This document shows, piece by piece, positions 9,284-17,324 of a DNA stretch of 64,000 nucleotides. The notes beneath the pieces are model-generated. The model was not told where the DNA came from and ran no database searches. It saw only the letters and a list, made by a program, of their open reading frames with translations. How positions within the stretch are numbered: the first letter of the stretch is position 1; each line of letters starts with the position of its first letter. The stretch is from Shewanella mangrovi (GTDB lineage Bacteria; Pseudomonadota; Gammaproteobacteria; Enterobacterales; Shewanellaceae): positions 248,001-312,000 of the forward strand of contig NZ_JPEO01000001.1 of NCBI RefSeq assembly GCF_000753795.1, read 5' to 3'. The position numbers and the translations under genes are program-made.

Positions 9284-10000
9284 TTAGTCTTCCAAGTGAC
9301 CGCAGAAACGATAACCTTCACCGTGAATCGTGGCGATGATTTCAGGCGTTTCCTGATGGTTTTCAAAGTGCTTACGGATGCGGCGGATGGTAACGTCCAC
9401 AGTACGGTCGTGTGGCTTTAACTCACGGCCTGTCATCTTCATTAGCAATTCAGCACGGGTCAGGATTTTTCCAGGGTTCTCAACAAAGTGCAGCATGGCA
9501 CGGAATTCAGAACGCGGCAGCTTATGTGCTTCGCCATCTGGATTCACCAAAGAGCGGCTGTTGACGTCTAAGGTCCAACCGTTGAACTTGTATGCTTCAA
9601 TGGCTGACTTCTCTTCTGGCTCTGAACTGACACTAGTAACGCGAGTCAGCAGGTTACGAGCACGAATGGTCAACTCACGAGGGTTGAATGGTTTAGTGAT
9701 GTAATCATCTGCACCAATTTCCAAGCCCAAAATCTTATCCACTTCGTTGTCACGACCAGTCAGGAAGATCAAACCAATATTATTGATTTCACGCAGCTCT
9801 CTGGCTAACAGCAGGCCATTTTTGCCAGGCAGGTTGATATCCATCACCACCAGGTTAATTTTGTTTTCCTGAAGCGCCTTGTGCATTTCCGCGCCGTCGT
9901 TTGCTTCTGAAACGACATAACCTTCGGCTTCGAAAATGCTTCTCAGAGTGTTACGAGTAACTGCTTCGTCTTCTACAATCAGAATGTGCGGGTTTTGCAT
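9284..10000 (-). CDS. arcA: Aerobic respiration control response regulator ArcA
   Basis: A 238-residue OmpR/PhoB-type regulator, the same length as E. coli ArcA and matching it along the whole receiver ([58 protein letters not shown]). The phosphoacceptor is D54, with D11 and the conserved Lys of ITKPF. Residues 135-235 are the DNA-binding winged helix ([20 protein letters not shown]). ArcA represses or activates respiratory genes as oxygen falls; its kinase partner (ArcB or the HptA/ArcS system in Shewanella) is not in the window. It is monocistronic, with a long leader region upstream that carries palindromes. Confidence 0.97.
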   Translation of the reverse strand: MQNPHILIVEDEAVTRNTLRSIFEAEGYVVSEANDGAEMHKALQENKINLVVMDINLPGKNGLLLARELREINNIGLIFLTGRDNEVDKILGLEIGADDYITKPFNPRELTIRARNLLTRVTSVSSEPEEKSAIEAYKFNGWTLDVNSRSLVNPDGEAHKLPRSEFRAMLHFVENPGKILTRAELLMKMTGRELKPHDRTVDVTIRRIRKHFENHQETPEIIATIHGEGYRFCGHLED

Positions 10001-10032
10001 ATCATTTACCTAATAAATCAGTTGAGTCTAAC

Positions 10033-10049
10033 CATGAGCCGCGCTCATG
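10033..10049 (-). promoter_or_regulatory. Hairpin in the likely arcA 5' leader
   Basis: CATGAGC and GCTCATG form a perfect 7-base dyad with a CGC centre, 33-49 bases before the arcA ATG. It has no T-run, so it may be an operator or a leader hairpin. Confidence 0.35.
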
Positions 10050-10352
10050 CCTGCTTGTTCTCTGTTAATGCCAAATTATTGAATTTAGTGGCTATTCGCC
10101 AAAACCAGGTTACACAGTCAGTACTTCATGATTAGTTTTGAATTTTGTGTACAACAAACGTGCACGAAATGTAATAACTCAGATATTCGTTGCGGTATTA
10201 AGTTCCGCTTGATCCTTGAATAACTGGCTAAAATTCTTTCTCGTTCAGGAACCGAACAGCTTGGTGTCTTTAAATCTGTTTCAATCAGATACGGTGTTCG
10301 GTGGCAATCCAGCAAACTTGTGATCGATAACCGATATTGTACTCTTATTGGG

Positions 10353-10379
10353 CATTTGTTAACAAATGAAATGTTAACA
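10353..10379. promoter_or_regulatory. Tandem TGTTAACA palindromes upstream of arcA
   Basis: CATTTGTTAACAAATG (10353-10368) is a perfect 16-base palindrome, and a second TGTTAACA core is at 10372-10379, 15 bases away centre to centre. Both lie about 360 bases before arcA and 165 before the DUF3293 gene. The repeated GTTAA resembles ArcA-box half sites, but the spacing is 15 rather than the usual 11 bases. Confidence 0.4.
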
Positions 10380-10535
10380 AATTTCCCTAGAATGACCTAT
10401 TTGACTGCTGATTAACGAAAATGGTGAGACAATTTTACAGGTCGATAGGTAATTCTGAGACAATGTGAGAAGTGCTTTGGATTTTGAAACGGCTTTGCTA
10501 GACTATTTTGAGCCTTTATCAGGAGCCGCTTAATA

Positions 10536-10967
10536 ATGGATGTGGGATTTAATCAGCTCTGGCAACATTATCAAAATAGTTGCTTCTTACTGACTCAATG
10601 TTTGAACCCGCCTTGCTCCTTTGCAATTATCACCGCCAGCAATCCTCTCGGTACTATCCTTTCCACTAGCCAGAATCGTCTTCGAGATAAACAATTACAG
10701 CGAGATATTCATCAGAGTGGCTGTGCCTATCGTGCGCTTGTCGGGGCCTCACTCGATTTGCAGCATATGGAAAAAAGCTGGGCAATCTATATGGACCAGC
10801 AAACGGCGTATCAATTGGCACATAAGTACCAACAAAACGCGTTTTACTTTGTTGAAGAGGGCAATATTCAACTCTTACCCTGCCATTGTGATGCGCAACC
10901 TGTGCAAATGGGACCATTTGAGCAATTTGTGCGTATTGTTGAAGAATTGCCGGAAATTCACGACTAA
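10536..10967 (+). CDS. DUF3293 domain protein
   Basis: A 143-residue cytoplasmic protein without signal peptide or membrane segment. It carries the DUF3293 signature: AIITASNPLG near residue 30, then NRLRDKQLQRDI, and a central GCAYRALVGASLDLQHMEKS region ending in a beta-rich half. No function is established for this family that I know of. It lies divergent from arcA and upstream of lysC, a neighbourhood I remember as conserved in Shewanella. RBS AGGAG is at 10521-10525, giving normal spacing to the ATG. It probably is a single-gene transcript. Confidence 0.8.
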   Translation: MDVGFNQLWQHYQNSCFLLTQCLNPPCSFAIITASNPLGTILSTSQNRLRDKQLQRDIHQSGCAYRALVGASLDLQHMEKSWAIYMDQQTAYQLAHKYQQNAFYFVEEGNIQLLPCHCDAQPVQMGPFEQFVRIVEELPEIHD

Positions 10968-11049
10968 CATTAGTCAATTATGCTGTTTAACGTTCTTTTG
11001 CACGAAAACACTGCCGGGGCGTTGACAATTTCGCCTTAGCACTGTAATT

Positions 11050-11215
11050 TTCCGACTCCCTCCTGCGGGAGGAAACAGAAGAGGAGCGCCTACTAGGTAG
11101 TGAGTTTGAGGATACCAATATCCAATGACAACTCACGAGGGAGATAGGCGCCGAGGTTAACGCGAGATTGGTATGGCGTTCACCGGTTGGTCAGGCTGAA
11201 TCCTGACGACTGTCA
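11050..11215 (+). promoter_or_regulatory. Lysine riboswitch (L box) of lysC
   Basis: The leader contains conserved aptamer elements in the right order: a CCTCC/GGAGG hairpin, then CAGAAGAGGAGCGC (from 11076), a stem-loop around AGTGAGT...ACTCAC, GAGGGAGATAGGCGCCGAGG (to about 11155), and GGCTGAATCCTGACGACTGT followed by GTCACC. These match the E. coli lysC leader element for element (AGAAGAGGCGCG, TCGCCGAGG, GCTGAATCC, TTGTCACCAGAAG). Lysine binding is expected to lower lysC expression. Downstream of it, a GAGCTTCTGGTG segment near 11231 can pair with CACCAGGCTC near 11285, a likely part of the expression platform. Exact aptamer ends are approximate. Confidence 0.9.
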
Positions 11216-11376
11216 CCGTATTTTTGGTGGAGAGCTTCTGGTGTGACAATCGCTTTTCCCTTCTTTAGGGTGCCTTGTACCAGCACCAGGCTCTTCGAAC
11301 GAGATTTGTTCGGAGCTGACATGAAATTCAATCCAGTTACTATTTGTGTATTCTTCCTGTTTGGGAGGAATTGCTA

Positions 11377-12729
11377 ATGTCTCTAGTCGTCGCAAAATTT
11401 GGTGGTACTTCGGTAGCGGATTACGCTGCCATGAATCGCTGTGCCGATATCGTGTTAAACAATCCTGCCACACGCGTGGTCGTGGTGAGCGCCTCTAGTG
11501 GCGTAACTAACTTGTTAGTTGAGTTAGCCCAAGCCAACGTTACTGAAACACAACGTTTAGCACTGCTAAAGAAAATTGCCCAGATCCAATACAGTATTGT
11601 TGATTGCTTAGCGCGACCAGATGACGTCACTGCTGCCATTGACCGTTTACTGAGTCGCGTTGATGTACTGAGCCAACAGTTTCAAGCAGATCCGAACAAA
11701 GCCACTGCTGATGAGCTATTGTCGTTGGGCGAACAATGTTCATCACAACTGTTTGCAGCGGTGATTAGAGAACGTGGTGTGGTGTCCTCGGCCTTTGATG
11801 TGCGTCAAGTGATGCGCACCGATAGCTTATTTGGTCGTGCTGAACCGCAAATTGGTGAGTTGAAATCGTTAGCGACAGAAAAGTTACTGCCGTTACTGGC
11901 CAGCCAACTTATTGTGACGCAGGGGTTTATCGGTGCTGATGCAGAAGGACGTACTACAACTTTAGGTCGTGGTGGATCCGATTACTCTGCTGCACTGCTC
12001 GCAGAAGCTCTCGATGCTGATGCAGTTGAGATTTGGACCGATGTGCCAGGTATCTTTACTACCGATCCTCGCTTAGCGCCTAATGCAACGGCTATTCCGG
12101 AAATCAGCTTTAACGAAGCGGCAGAAATGGCGACTTTTGGCGCTAAAGTTCTGCACCCGGCCACGATTTTACCGGCAGTAAGACAACAGATTCAGGTATT
12201 TGTAGGCTCAAGTAAAGCGCCAGAGTTGGGCGGTACTTGGATCCGTCATCAAGTTGAAAATCCTCCAGTATACCGTGCTGTTGCATTACGCCGTGATCAG
12301 ACGCTACTCAATCTGCATAGTTTGCAAATGCTGCATGCCCAAGGCTTTTTAGCACAAACGTTTGCGACGTTAGCCAAGCACAAGATCAGTGTGGATCTGA
12401 TTACTACCTCTGAAGTTAACGTGTCGCTGACCTTAGATAAAACCGGTTCGGATTCCAGCGGCCAGGGCTTATTGACCGAGGCTCTGTTGCAAGAGTTGTC
12501 ACAACATTGCCGCGTGCGCGTAGAAGACAAACTCGCCTTAGTAGCGATTATCGGTAACCGCATCGCGACCACGGCAGGCATTTGTCAGCAAGTGTTTTCG
12601 GTATTGGCGCCACACAATGTACGCATGATTTGCCAAGGGGCAAGTCCGCATAACTTGTGTGTGTTGGTACATGAATCGGAAGCGGCCGATGTGGTGGCGG
12701 CATTGCACCGTAATCTGTTTGAACAGTGA
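11377..12729 (+). CDS. lysC: Lysine-sensitive aspartokinase III
   Basis: A 450-residue aspartate kinase (E. coli LysC has 449) that phosphorylates aspartate in the first step of the lysine, threonine and methionine pathway. Residues 1-280 are the kinase domain: VVAKFGGTSVADYAAM at the N-terminus, TTTLGRGGSDYSAALLAEAL near 190, and EIWTDVPGIFTTDPR near 215. Two ACT domains follow (KHKISVDLITTSEVNVSLTL and NVRMICQGASPHNLCVLV), which bind lysine for feedback inhibition. The ATG at 11377 is chosen because GGGAGGAA sits at 11363-11370; an in-frame TTG at 11344 would only add a non-conserved extension. The lysine riboswitch upstream gives a second level of control. Confidence 0.96.
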   Translation: MSLVVAKFGGTSVADYAAMNRCADIVLNNPATRVVVVSASSGVTNLLVELAQANVTETQRLALLKKIAQIQYSIVDCLARPDDVTAAIDRLLSRVDVLSQQFQADPNKATADELLSLGEQCSSQLFAAVIRERGVVSSAFDVRQVMRTDSLFGRAEPQIGELKSLATEKLLPLLASQLIVTQGFIGADAEGRTTTLGRGGSDYSAALLAEALDADAVEIWTDVPGIFTTDPRLAPNATAIPEISFNEAAEMATFGAKVLHPATILPAVRQQIQVFVGSSKAPELGGTWIRHQVENPPVYRAVALRRDQTLLNLHSLQMLHAQGFLAQTFATLAKHKISVDLITTSEVNVSLTLDKTGSDSSGQGLLTEALLQELSQHCRVRVEDKLALVAIIGNRIATTAGICQQVFSVLAPHNVRMICQGASPHNLCVLVHESEAADVVAALHRNLFEQ

Positions 12730-12730
12730 T

Positions 12731-12758
12731 AAAAAAGCGGGCGCAAGGCCCGCTTTTT
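12731..12758 (+). terminator. Intrinsic terminator between lysC and asnC
   Basis: A6 then GCGGGC and GCCCGC with a short loop then T5, one base after the lysC stop codon. The flanking A and T runs let it serve the convergent asnC gene as well. Confidence 0.9.
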
Positions 12759-12802
12759 CGATTAAAGCGTTATTCTTAAATCACAACCTTTTGCGTTGCA
12801 AT

Positions 12803-13264
12803 TTAAGGTTTTACAGCACGAGAAATTGGATTTTGCAGACTGATTAATGTTTCTGTCGATTGAATTTCATCAATAGACTGAATGCGATTAATCAACACAT
12901 GCTGCAATGCATCAATTGATGGGCACATGACCTTAGCGAAGATACTGTAATTACCAGTGGTGTAATACGCTTCTACGACTTCTTCGAGCGCATCTAACTT
13001 AGCTAATGCTGAAGGGTAATCTCCGGCACTCTTTAAGTTGATACCGATAAAACAGCAAACGTCATAGCCCAATGCTTTTGGATTAACCGTAATTTGAGCA
13101 CCTGTGATAATGCCCGCTTGCTTCATTTTCTCCACGCGCACGTGGATGGTGCCAGCGCTGACATTAAAGCGTTTTGCTAATTCCGCGAACGGCGTTCTCG
13201 CGTCCTGCATCAACGCCTCGAGGATCTGATTGTCCAGCTGATCTCTTTGGAATGATGTATCCAC
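12803..13264 (-). CDS. asnC: Lrp-family transcriptional regulator AsnC
   Basis: A 153-residue protein closely matching E. coli AsnC (152 residues): EALMQDARTPFAELAKRFNV, then SAGTIHVRVEKMKQAGIITG in the helix-turn-helix, and the ligand-binding RAM domain GYDVCCFIGINLKSAGDYPS with EAYYTTGNYSIFAKVMC and IDEIQSTETLISLQNPI. AsnC in E. coli activates asnA in response to asparagine. I chose the GTG at 13264 because the alternative ATG at 13297 adds 11 residues absent from AsnC, and because AAGG lies nine bases before the GTG. The target genes here are unknown; asnA is not in the window. Confidence 0.93.
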   Translation of the reverse strand: MDTSFQRDQLDNQILEALMQDARTPFAELAKRFNVSAGTIHVRVEKMKQAGIITGAQITVNPKALGYDVCCFIGINLKSAGDYPSALAKLDALEEVVEAYYTTGNYSIFAKVMCPSIDALQHVLINRIQSIDEIQSTETLISLQNPISRAVKP

Positions 13265-13376
13265 AACAACTTGCCTTATGTTCCTATAAACAGGCATGAA
13301 TTTACGTGTTTTATTAGCTTATTGCCAGTGATCCACATCATCTAATGCAAGATTTACTGTAAACAATTCCTTAAAC

Positions 13377-14054
13377 TCACTGTTCGTTAATTGGGTTTAC
13401 AAATGGTACTGCAGCATAAAATGTCATGGATTCTTTAGAATAAGGATGATCTATTGTTAAATGCGTCGCATGCAGCAAAAGTCTCTGTGACATGGCTTTG
13501 GCAACACTGTCAGCATAAAAATTATCACCCAAGATAGGGTGGCCTAATGCCATCATATGTAGACGTAGCTGATGTGAACGTCCGGTAACGGGCATTAGCT
13601 TAACTAAAGTGGAGTTTTTGCCTTTACTGATCACTTCAAAATGGGTGACAGAGGGTTTACCTAACTGATGGTCAATCTTTTGTTTGGGGCGGTTCGGCCA
13701 ATCACAAATCAGCGGTAAGTCGACAGTTCCGGATGATTGGCGCATATGTCCGGCAACGCGGGCAAAGTAGACTTTCTTGGTTTCACGCTGTTGAAATTGC
13801 CGTTTGAGTTCTCGTTCGGCATTGCGTCTGAGTGCCAGCAGCAAAACACCAGAAGTGGCCATGTCTAAGCGATGGACGACCTGCGCCCCTTCATGCAGTT
13901 GCAAGACGCGGCTATAAGCGCTGTCATAATGTTCTGCAGCTCGCCCCGGAACAGATAACAAGCCCGAAGGTTTATCAAGCACAATGATGTCTTTATCCTG
14001 ATAGAGGATATTTAACCAAGGGAGCTTCGGGGGCTGGTAGACGAAATCGCTCAT
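13377..14054 (-). CDS. rluA: 23S rRNA/tRNA pseudouridine synthase RluA
   Basis: A 225-residue enzyme (E. coli RluA has 219) that converts U746 of 23S rRNA and U32 of some tRNAs to pseudouridine. The catalytic aspartate is D64 in HRLDMATSG, at the same residue number as in E. coli. LDKPSGLLSVPGR, VDLPLICDWPNRPKQK and MPVTGRSHQLRLHM are all family-typical. There is no S4 domain, which fits RluA rather than RluB/E/F or RluD. The gene sits between asnC and a divergent regulator and seems to be transcribed alone. Confidence 0.95.
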   Translation of the reverse strand: MSDFVYQPPKLPWLNILYQDKDIIVLDKPSGLLSVPGRAAEHYDSAYSRVLQLHEGAQVVHRLDMATSGVLLLALRRNAERELKRQFQQRETKKVYFARVAGHMRQSSGTVDLPLICDWPNRPKQKIDHQLGKPSVTHFEVISKGKNSTLVKLMPVTGRSHQLRLHMMALGHPILGDNFYADSVAKAMSQRLLLHATHLTIDHPYSKESMTFYAAVPFVNPINEQ

Positions 14055-14212
14055 AACTCTGGTGACTGGCCGCTAAGGTGCGCAACTTTAACCTTGAACG
14101 TCAATAGGCGCAAGTCGTGTCGGTATCGACAATTCATTTGATTGCGACTTCTCATTTTGCGCTATGGCGATTAGTATCTTAACCATCATTCAGGTTTGTT
14201 AACGGCGCTCAT

Positions 14213-16324
14213 TTGTCACCAAAATACCGAATCAATGACTGGGTCTTAGATCCGCAGATGCTGACGCTTTGTCGTAACGATGAACAAATTCGTCTCGAAA
14301 GCCGTGTCATGCAAGTGCTGCTGTGTCTTATTCGGCATGCTGACCAACTGGTCTCACGAGACATGTTAATCAGTGAAGTTTGGTGCGGCGGCATGGTTTC
14401 CGATAATGCAATTAACCGTATCATCGGGCTGATCCGTCAATCCCTTGGGGACGATGCCAAATCACCACAATTTATTCGTACCGTGCCCAAAAAAGGCTAT
14501 GTGCTGATTGCTGATATCGAAGTCATCGAGAGCACTTCGGGAATTACTCCTGCCATTGAAACGAATGACGCGGGACTGATGCCAGCGCCGTTAGATGACA
14601 ACGGCTCATCTGCATTGGTGCCAGCAGCTAAGGGTAATCGACGGCTGCTGATGTTCTCTTCTTTATTCTTTTTACTGTTATTGGCGTGGTGGCTGCTGCA
14701 GCCAATTGGCGGTCGTTCTGCACGCCCTGCAGCTGACGATATTATGCAGGTGAAGCCGCTGACGTTTAATGAAGGACAAGAAGTTGATCCGGCTTTATCG
14801 CCTGATGGACAGAAGTTAGCATTCGCTTATCGTGGTCTGGATGAGGAAGCTTGGCATCTGCGTTTGCTATCGATAGCAGATCAAAGTATCCGTAATATTC
14901 CGCAAGCTGAGGGGGGCAATATGCGCTACCCTGCCTGGAATCACGCGGGCAACAAACTGGCGTATTTAAGTTGGAGTGCTAGCACTGGCTGCCACATTAT
15001 GGTGTACGACATCTTGCAACCCAAAGCGACACAGCAAGAGTTTAATTGCCACCCTTCAACTCAATCGACCAGCATCGCTTGGGCGCCTTCAGGACTAGCC
15101 CTGTACTACGTTGATGCCGACGGAGTGGAAGGTTATAAGCGACTGTTTCGGCTTAGTTTAGTTGATGGTCGTCGTGAACAACTCAGCCAGCCACATATCG
15201 CCGGGCGAGGTGATTACGCTATGGCGTTGTCGCCTGATGGCAGTCAAATTGCGGTGTTGCGCAGTATTGATTGGTTCGATACGCAGGTACTGCTATTTGA
15301 TGTTGATGACGGGGAGTGGCGAAACCTCATTCGGGTTGGTTATCCTCTGCGTTCAATTGCTTGGACACAAAGCGGTGAAGCGATGATTTATCGTGGTGAA
15401 GCAGGGCAACTCTATCGTTTAACCTTGGCCTCCCATGCTATTCAGCGTGTCACTAGTGTGGCAGCAGAAATAAATTCGCCAGTAAGCAATGCTAATGGGC
15501 AACTTAACGCGGTAATGGGCGAGTTATTTGAAGAGGAGCTATGGTGGTGGCCAGCGCCACAAACGTCAGCCCCCAAACGCTGGGTGTATAGCAGCCGTAG
15601 AGACTATAAGCCTGCGCTGAGTCATGATGGTAAGCAATTGCTGTTTGTGTCTAACCGCAGTGGTTTACCTCAATTGTGGCTAAGACATACAGACGGTCAT
15701 GAGACGCAATTAACCAATCTCAGTTCATTTTCCCATCTCGATGAATTGAGTTTTTCCCGTGATGATAAACAGATCGCTGGTTCGCTTAACCGGCGCGCGT
15801 TTGTACTTGATTTAAGTAGCGGCCAAATTACCTATCCAGCAGGCATGGATGATGTGCGTAATGTGGCGTGGGGCAGTGACAGCCAACATCTCATCGCAGC
15901 GGTAGTTTTGGATGGTGTTTGGCAGATTAGGCAGTTTTCATTAACGCCTAAACAAGATAGTCAGCTTATCCTCGCTGAGGGTTTTTCGGCTAAGTATGCC
16001 GCAGATGGTGCTCTTTATGTCACGCAACTACACCAAGCAGGAATCTGGCAACTTCTGGGTGGCAAACTGCGTTTAGTCACTGATAGATTTACCCCAAGAT
16101 TTGCTACCGCATGGCAAATTGCCAAGGGGGAAATTTGGCTGATTGAGCAAGATGGCCATCATAGTCAGCTAGTCACTATCTCACTGGCTGATGGCAGTAT
16201 TAAGCGGCAGCCGATTGCGATGGAAGATGTCTCCAAACTGTCGTTATCCGTGGCAGAAACTGGTGATGTAGTGTTGTCGCTACTCGCCAAATCCAACACC
16301 GATATTGTATCTCTAACCAATTGA
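14213..16324 (+). CDS. Membrane-anchored winged-helix regulator with beta-propeller sensor domain
   Basis: A 703-residue CadC/ToxR-like one-component regulator. Residues 1-105 are an OmpR-type winged helix on the cytoplasmic side (YRINDWVLDPQMLTLCRNDE, SDNAINRIIGLIRQSLGDD, FIRTVPKKGYVLI). One membrane span lies near residues 143-162 (LLMFSSLFFLLLLAWWLLQP). The rest is a periplasmic propeller of PD40/TolB type, with repeats such as PALSPDGQKLAFAY, MALSPDGSQIAVL and PALSHDGKQLLFVS. The start is TTG at 14213, since an in-frame stop lies at 14180-14182 and the winged helix needs those first residues. The signal sensed is unknown. Two tiny genes lie downstream behind a direct repeat that could be its binding site. 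Confidence 0.88.
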   Translation: MSPKYRINDWVLDPQMLTLCRNDEQIRLESRVMQVLLCLIRHADQLVSRDMLISEVWCGGMVSDNAINRIIGLIRQSLGDDAKSPQFIRTVPKKGYVLIADIEVIESTSGITPAIETNDAGLMPAPLDDNGSSALVPAAKGNRRLLMFSSLFFLLLLAWWLLQPIGGRSARPAADDIMQVKPLTFNEGQEVDPALSPDGQKLAFAYRGLDEEAWHLRLLSIADQSIRNIPQAEGGNMRYPAWNHAGNKLAYLSWSASTGCHIMVYDILQPKATQQEFNCHPSTQSTSIAWAPSGLALYYVDADGVEGYKRLFRLSLVDGRREQLSQPHIAGRGDYAMALSPDGSQIAVLRSIDWFDTQVLLFDVDDGEWRNLIRVGYPLRSIAWTQSGEAMIYRGEAGQLYRLTLASHAIQRVTSVAAEINSPVSNANGQLNAVMGELFEEELWWWPAPQTSAPKRWVYSSRRDYKPALSHDGKQLLFVSNRSGLPQLWLRHTDGHETQLTNLSSFSHLDELSFSRDDKQIAGSLNRRAFVLDLSSGQITYPAGMDDVRNVAWGSDSQHLIAAVVLDGVWQIRQFSLTPKQDSQLILAEGFSAKYAADGALYVTQLHQAGIWQLLGGKLRLVTDRFTPRFATAWQIAKGEIWLIEQDGHHSQLVTISLADGSIKRQPIAMEDVSKLSLSVAETGDVVLSLLAKSNTDIVSLTN

Positions 16325-16340
16325 TTATCTAAAAATAATC

Positions 16341-16386
16341 TTTTCATCATCTTTTCGTTATGGCCTGATTTTCATCTTTCGGTAAC
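16341..16386 (+). repeat. Direct repeat upstream of the small exported protein gene
   Basis: TTTTCATCATCTTTTCGTTA (16341-16360) and TTTTCATCTTTCGGTAAC (16369-16386) share TTTTCATC plus a T-rich CG/TAA tail, with starts 28 bases apart. They lie 78-123 bases before the small gene at 16464 and just after the membrane regulator gene, so they could be its operators. Confidence 0.4.
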
Positions 16387-16463
16387 GTTAATCGTCCAGA
16401 GTTCAGCATGTGCTGTGTTGCATTTGCTGAACAACACTAAGGATGACCGATGGAGTTACAGAA

Positions 16464-16661
16464 ATGAAAAAGATGACTGTTAACTGGAAAAGAGTGGTAA
16501 GTCTGGCAGTGTTACCAACCGTCATTGCGGTGCCTTTGCTGAGTGCTTCAGCATTAACCACAGCCAAGGATAAGGGCGATGAAGTAGTGAAACCTATGCT
16601 GTGTGAACCATATCCTGAATGTGTCATCTATCAGCAACAACGTAGCACCGACGAAATGTAA
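16464..16661 (+). CDS. Small exported or membrane-anchored protein of unknown function
   Basis: A 65-residue protein with a basic N-terminus (MKKMTVNWKRV) and a hydrophobic stretch at residues 12-33 (VSLAVLPTVIAVPLLSASAL), either a signal peptide or one membrane span. The short polar tail carries two cysteines in CEPYPEC, which could form a disulfide or bind metal. I chose the ATG at 16464 because TGGAG lies at 16451-16455; the ATG at 16443 would add seven non-hydrophobic residues and has the AAGG too close. It is followed by another tiny membrane protein and probably shares its transcript. I do not recognise the family. Confidence 0.65.
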   Translation: MKKMTVNWKRVVSLAVLPTVIAVPLLSASALTTAKDKGDEVVKPMLCEPYPECVIYQQQRSTDEM

Positions 16662-16676
16662 TGAGTGGTGGTGACT

Positions 16677-16802
16677 ATGTTGAATTTAATCATCTATGTG
16701 GCAGGTGGCCTGAGTGCATTAGGTGTGATGTATTACCTGTTTTTCAACATCATTCTGGCGTCAGAAGAATCAAAATTAATTGAGCACGGCCGAAAGGATT
16801 AA
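16677..16802 (+). CDS. 41-residue single-span membrane protein
   Basis: ATG at 16677 to TAA at 16800-16802. The product starts MLNLIIYVAGGLSALGVMYY and LFFNIILASE, one membrane span, then a charged tail (ESKLIEHGRKD). Two GTG codons just upstream (16668 and 16671) are alternative starts. It lies 15 bases after the small exported protein gene and 28 bases before a strong terminator, which supports a real two-gene transcript. The function is unknown; the hydrophobic run with a charged end resembles small respiratory-complex or envelope accessory proteins, but no family is recognised. Confidence 0.6.
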   Translation: MLNLIIYVAGGLSALGVMYYLFFNIILASEESKLIEHGRKD

Positions 16803-16830
16803 TGTTAGACCTCCCTTCTAATATTGAGTG

Positions 16831-16861
16831 ACACTGCTTATCGTTTAAGCAGTGTTTTTTT
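16831..16861 (+). terminator. Intrinsic terminator after the two small genes
   Basis: ACACTGCTTA and TAAGCAGTGT pair perfectly around a 5-base loop and are followed by T7. It ends the transcript of the two small proteins and also overlaps the 3' flank of the convergent gene at 16865. Confidence 0.9.
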
Positions 16862-16864
16862 TGC

Positions 16865-17155
16865 CTAAATAAACGACTTGCCTGAAATTAGCATAAAGCA
16901 AAACGTCCACACCACAAAAGACAGTGTGCAGTGAATTAAGCCGTAAAAGGCTTGGTCGAGCCGCTTCATCCCCTCAGCAATAAACACTAAATGCAGATGC
17001 ATAAAGAAGATCACCGGGAATAATACTCCTAGCACAGCAATCACCAGCATGTTGCCATCACCAATCAGCCAATGACCGATAACGCTCCACATCACCATAA
17101 GAAAAGTAATGATGGGCGGGGCGGCGACGCGATAGTGCTCGGGATAAGGAAACAT
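16865..17155 (-). CDS. Small four-span inner membrane protein
   Basis: A 96-residue protein starting MFPYPEHYRVAAPPIITFLM, with about three hydrophobic segments (IITFLMVMWSVIGHWLI, VIAVLGVLFPVIFFMHLHLV, LIHCTLSFVVWTFCFMLI). I chose the ATG at 17155 because AGAGG lies nine bases before it; an ATG at 17191 would add 12 residues. Histidines in the second span (MHLHLVF) are notable. No family is recognised. It converges with the two small plus-strand genes and lies upstream of the tetR-type gene on the same strand but in a separate unit, about 170 bases away. Confidence 0.6.
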   Translation of the reverse strand: MFPYPEHYRVAAPPIITFLMVMWSVIGHWLIGDGNMLVIAVLGVLFPVIFFMHLHLVFIAEGMKRLDQAFYGLIHCTLSFVVWTFCFMLISGKSFI

Positions 17156-17324
17156 GCAGCGAACCTCTGATATTGGCATTGAGAATAACATTGCGTTTAA
17201 AAGTTCACCTCGGCGGCAGTTGTCGTCAGGCGCTCTTTTGACAATAGCACAGTGAAAGCGCTTGGTTAAGCAATCGCTGTTAACTCATTATTGCCTATAG
17301 AGTTATGGTGCTTTAGCGCCTGAT

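Larger units (their letters stand above)
10001..10535. other. Gene-free divergent region between arcA and the DUF3293 gene
   Basis: I see no convincing gene here. A 65-codon minus-strand frame (10118-10315) has no RBS and no family features. The stretch holds the control regions of two divergent genes, including a dyad just upstream of the arcA start and a pair of TGTTAACA palindromes, listed separately. Confidence 0.5.

Noticed and set aside
10118..10315. 65-codon minus-strand frame in the arcA upstream region
   Set aside because: No RBS, no signal or domain features, and its composition does not look coding; it lies in a control region with palindromes.
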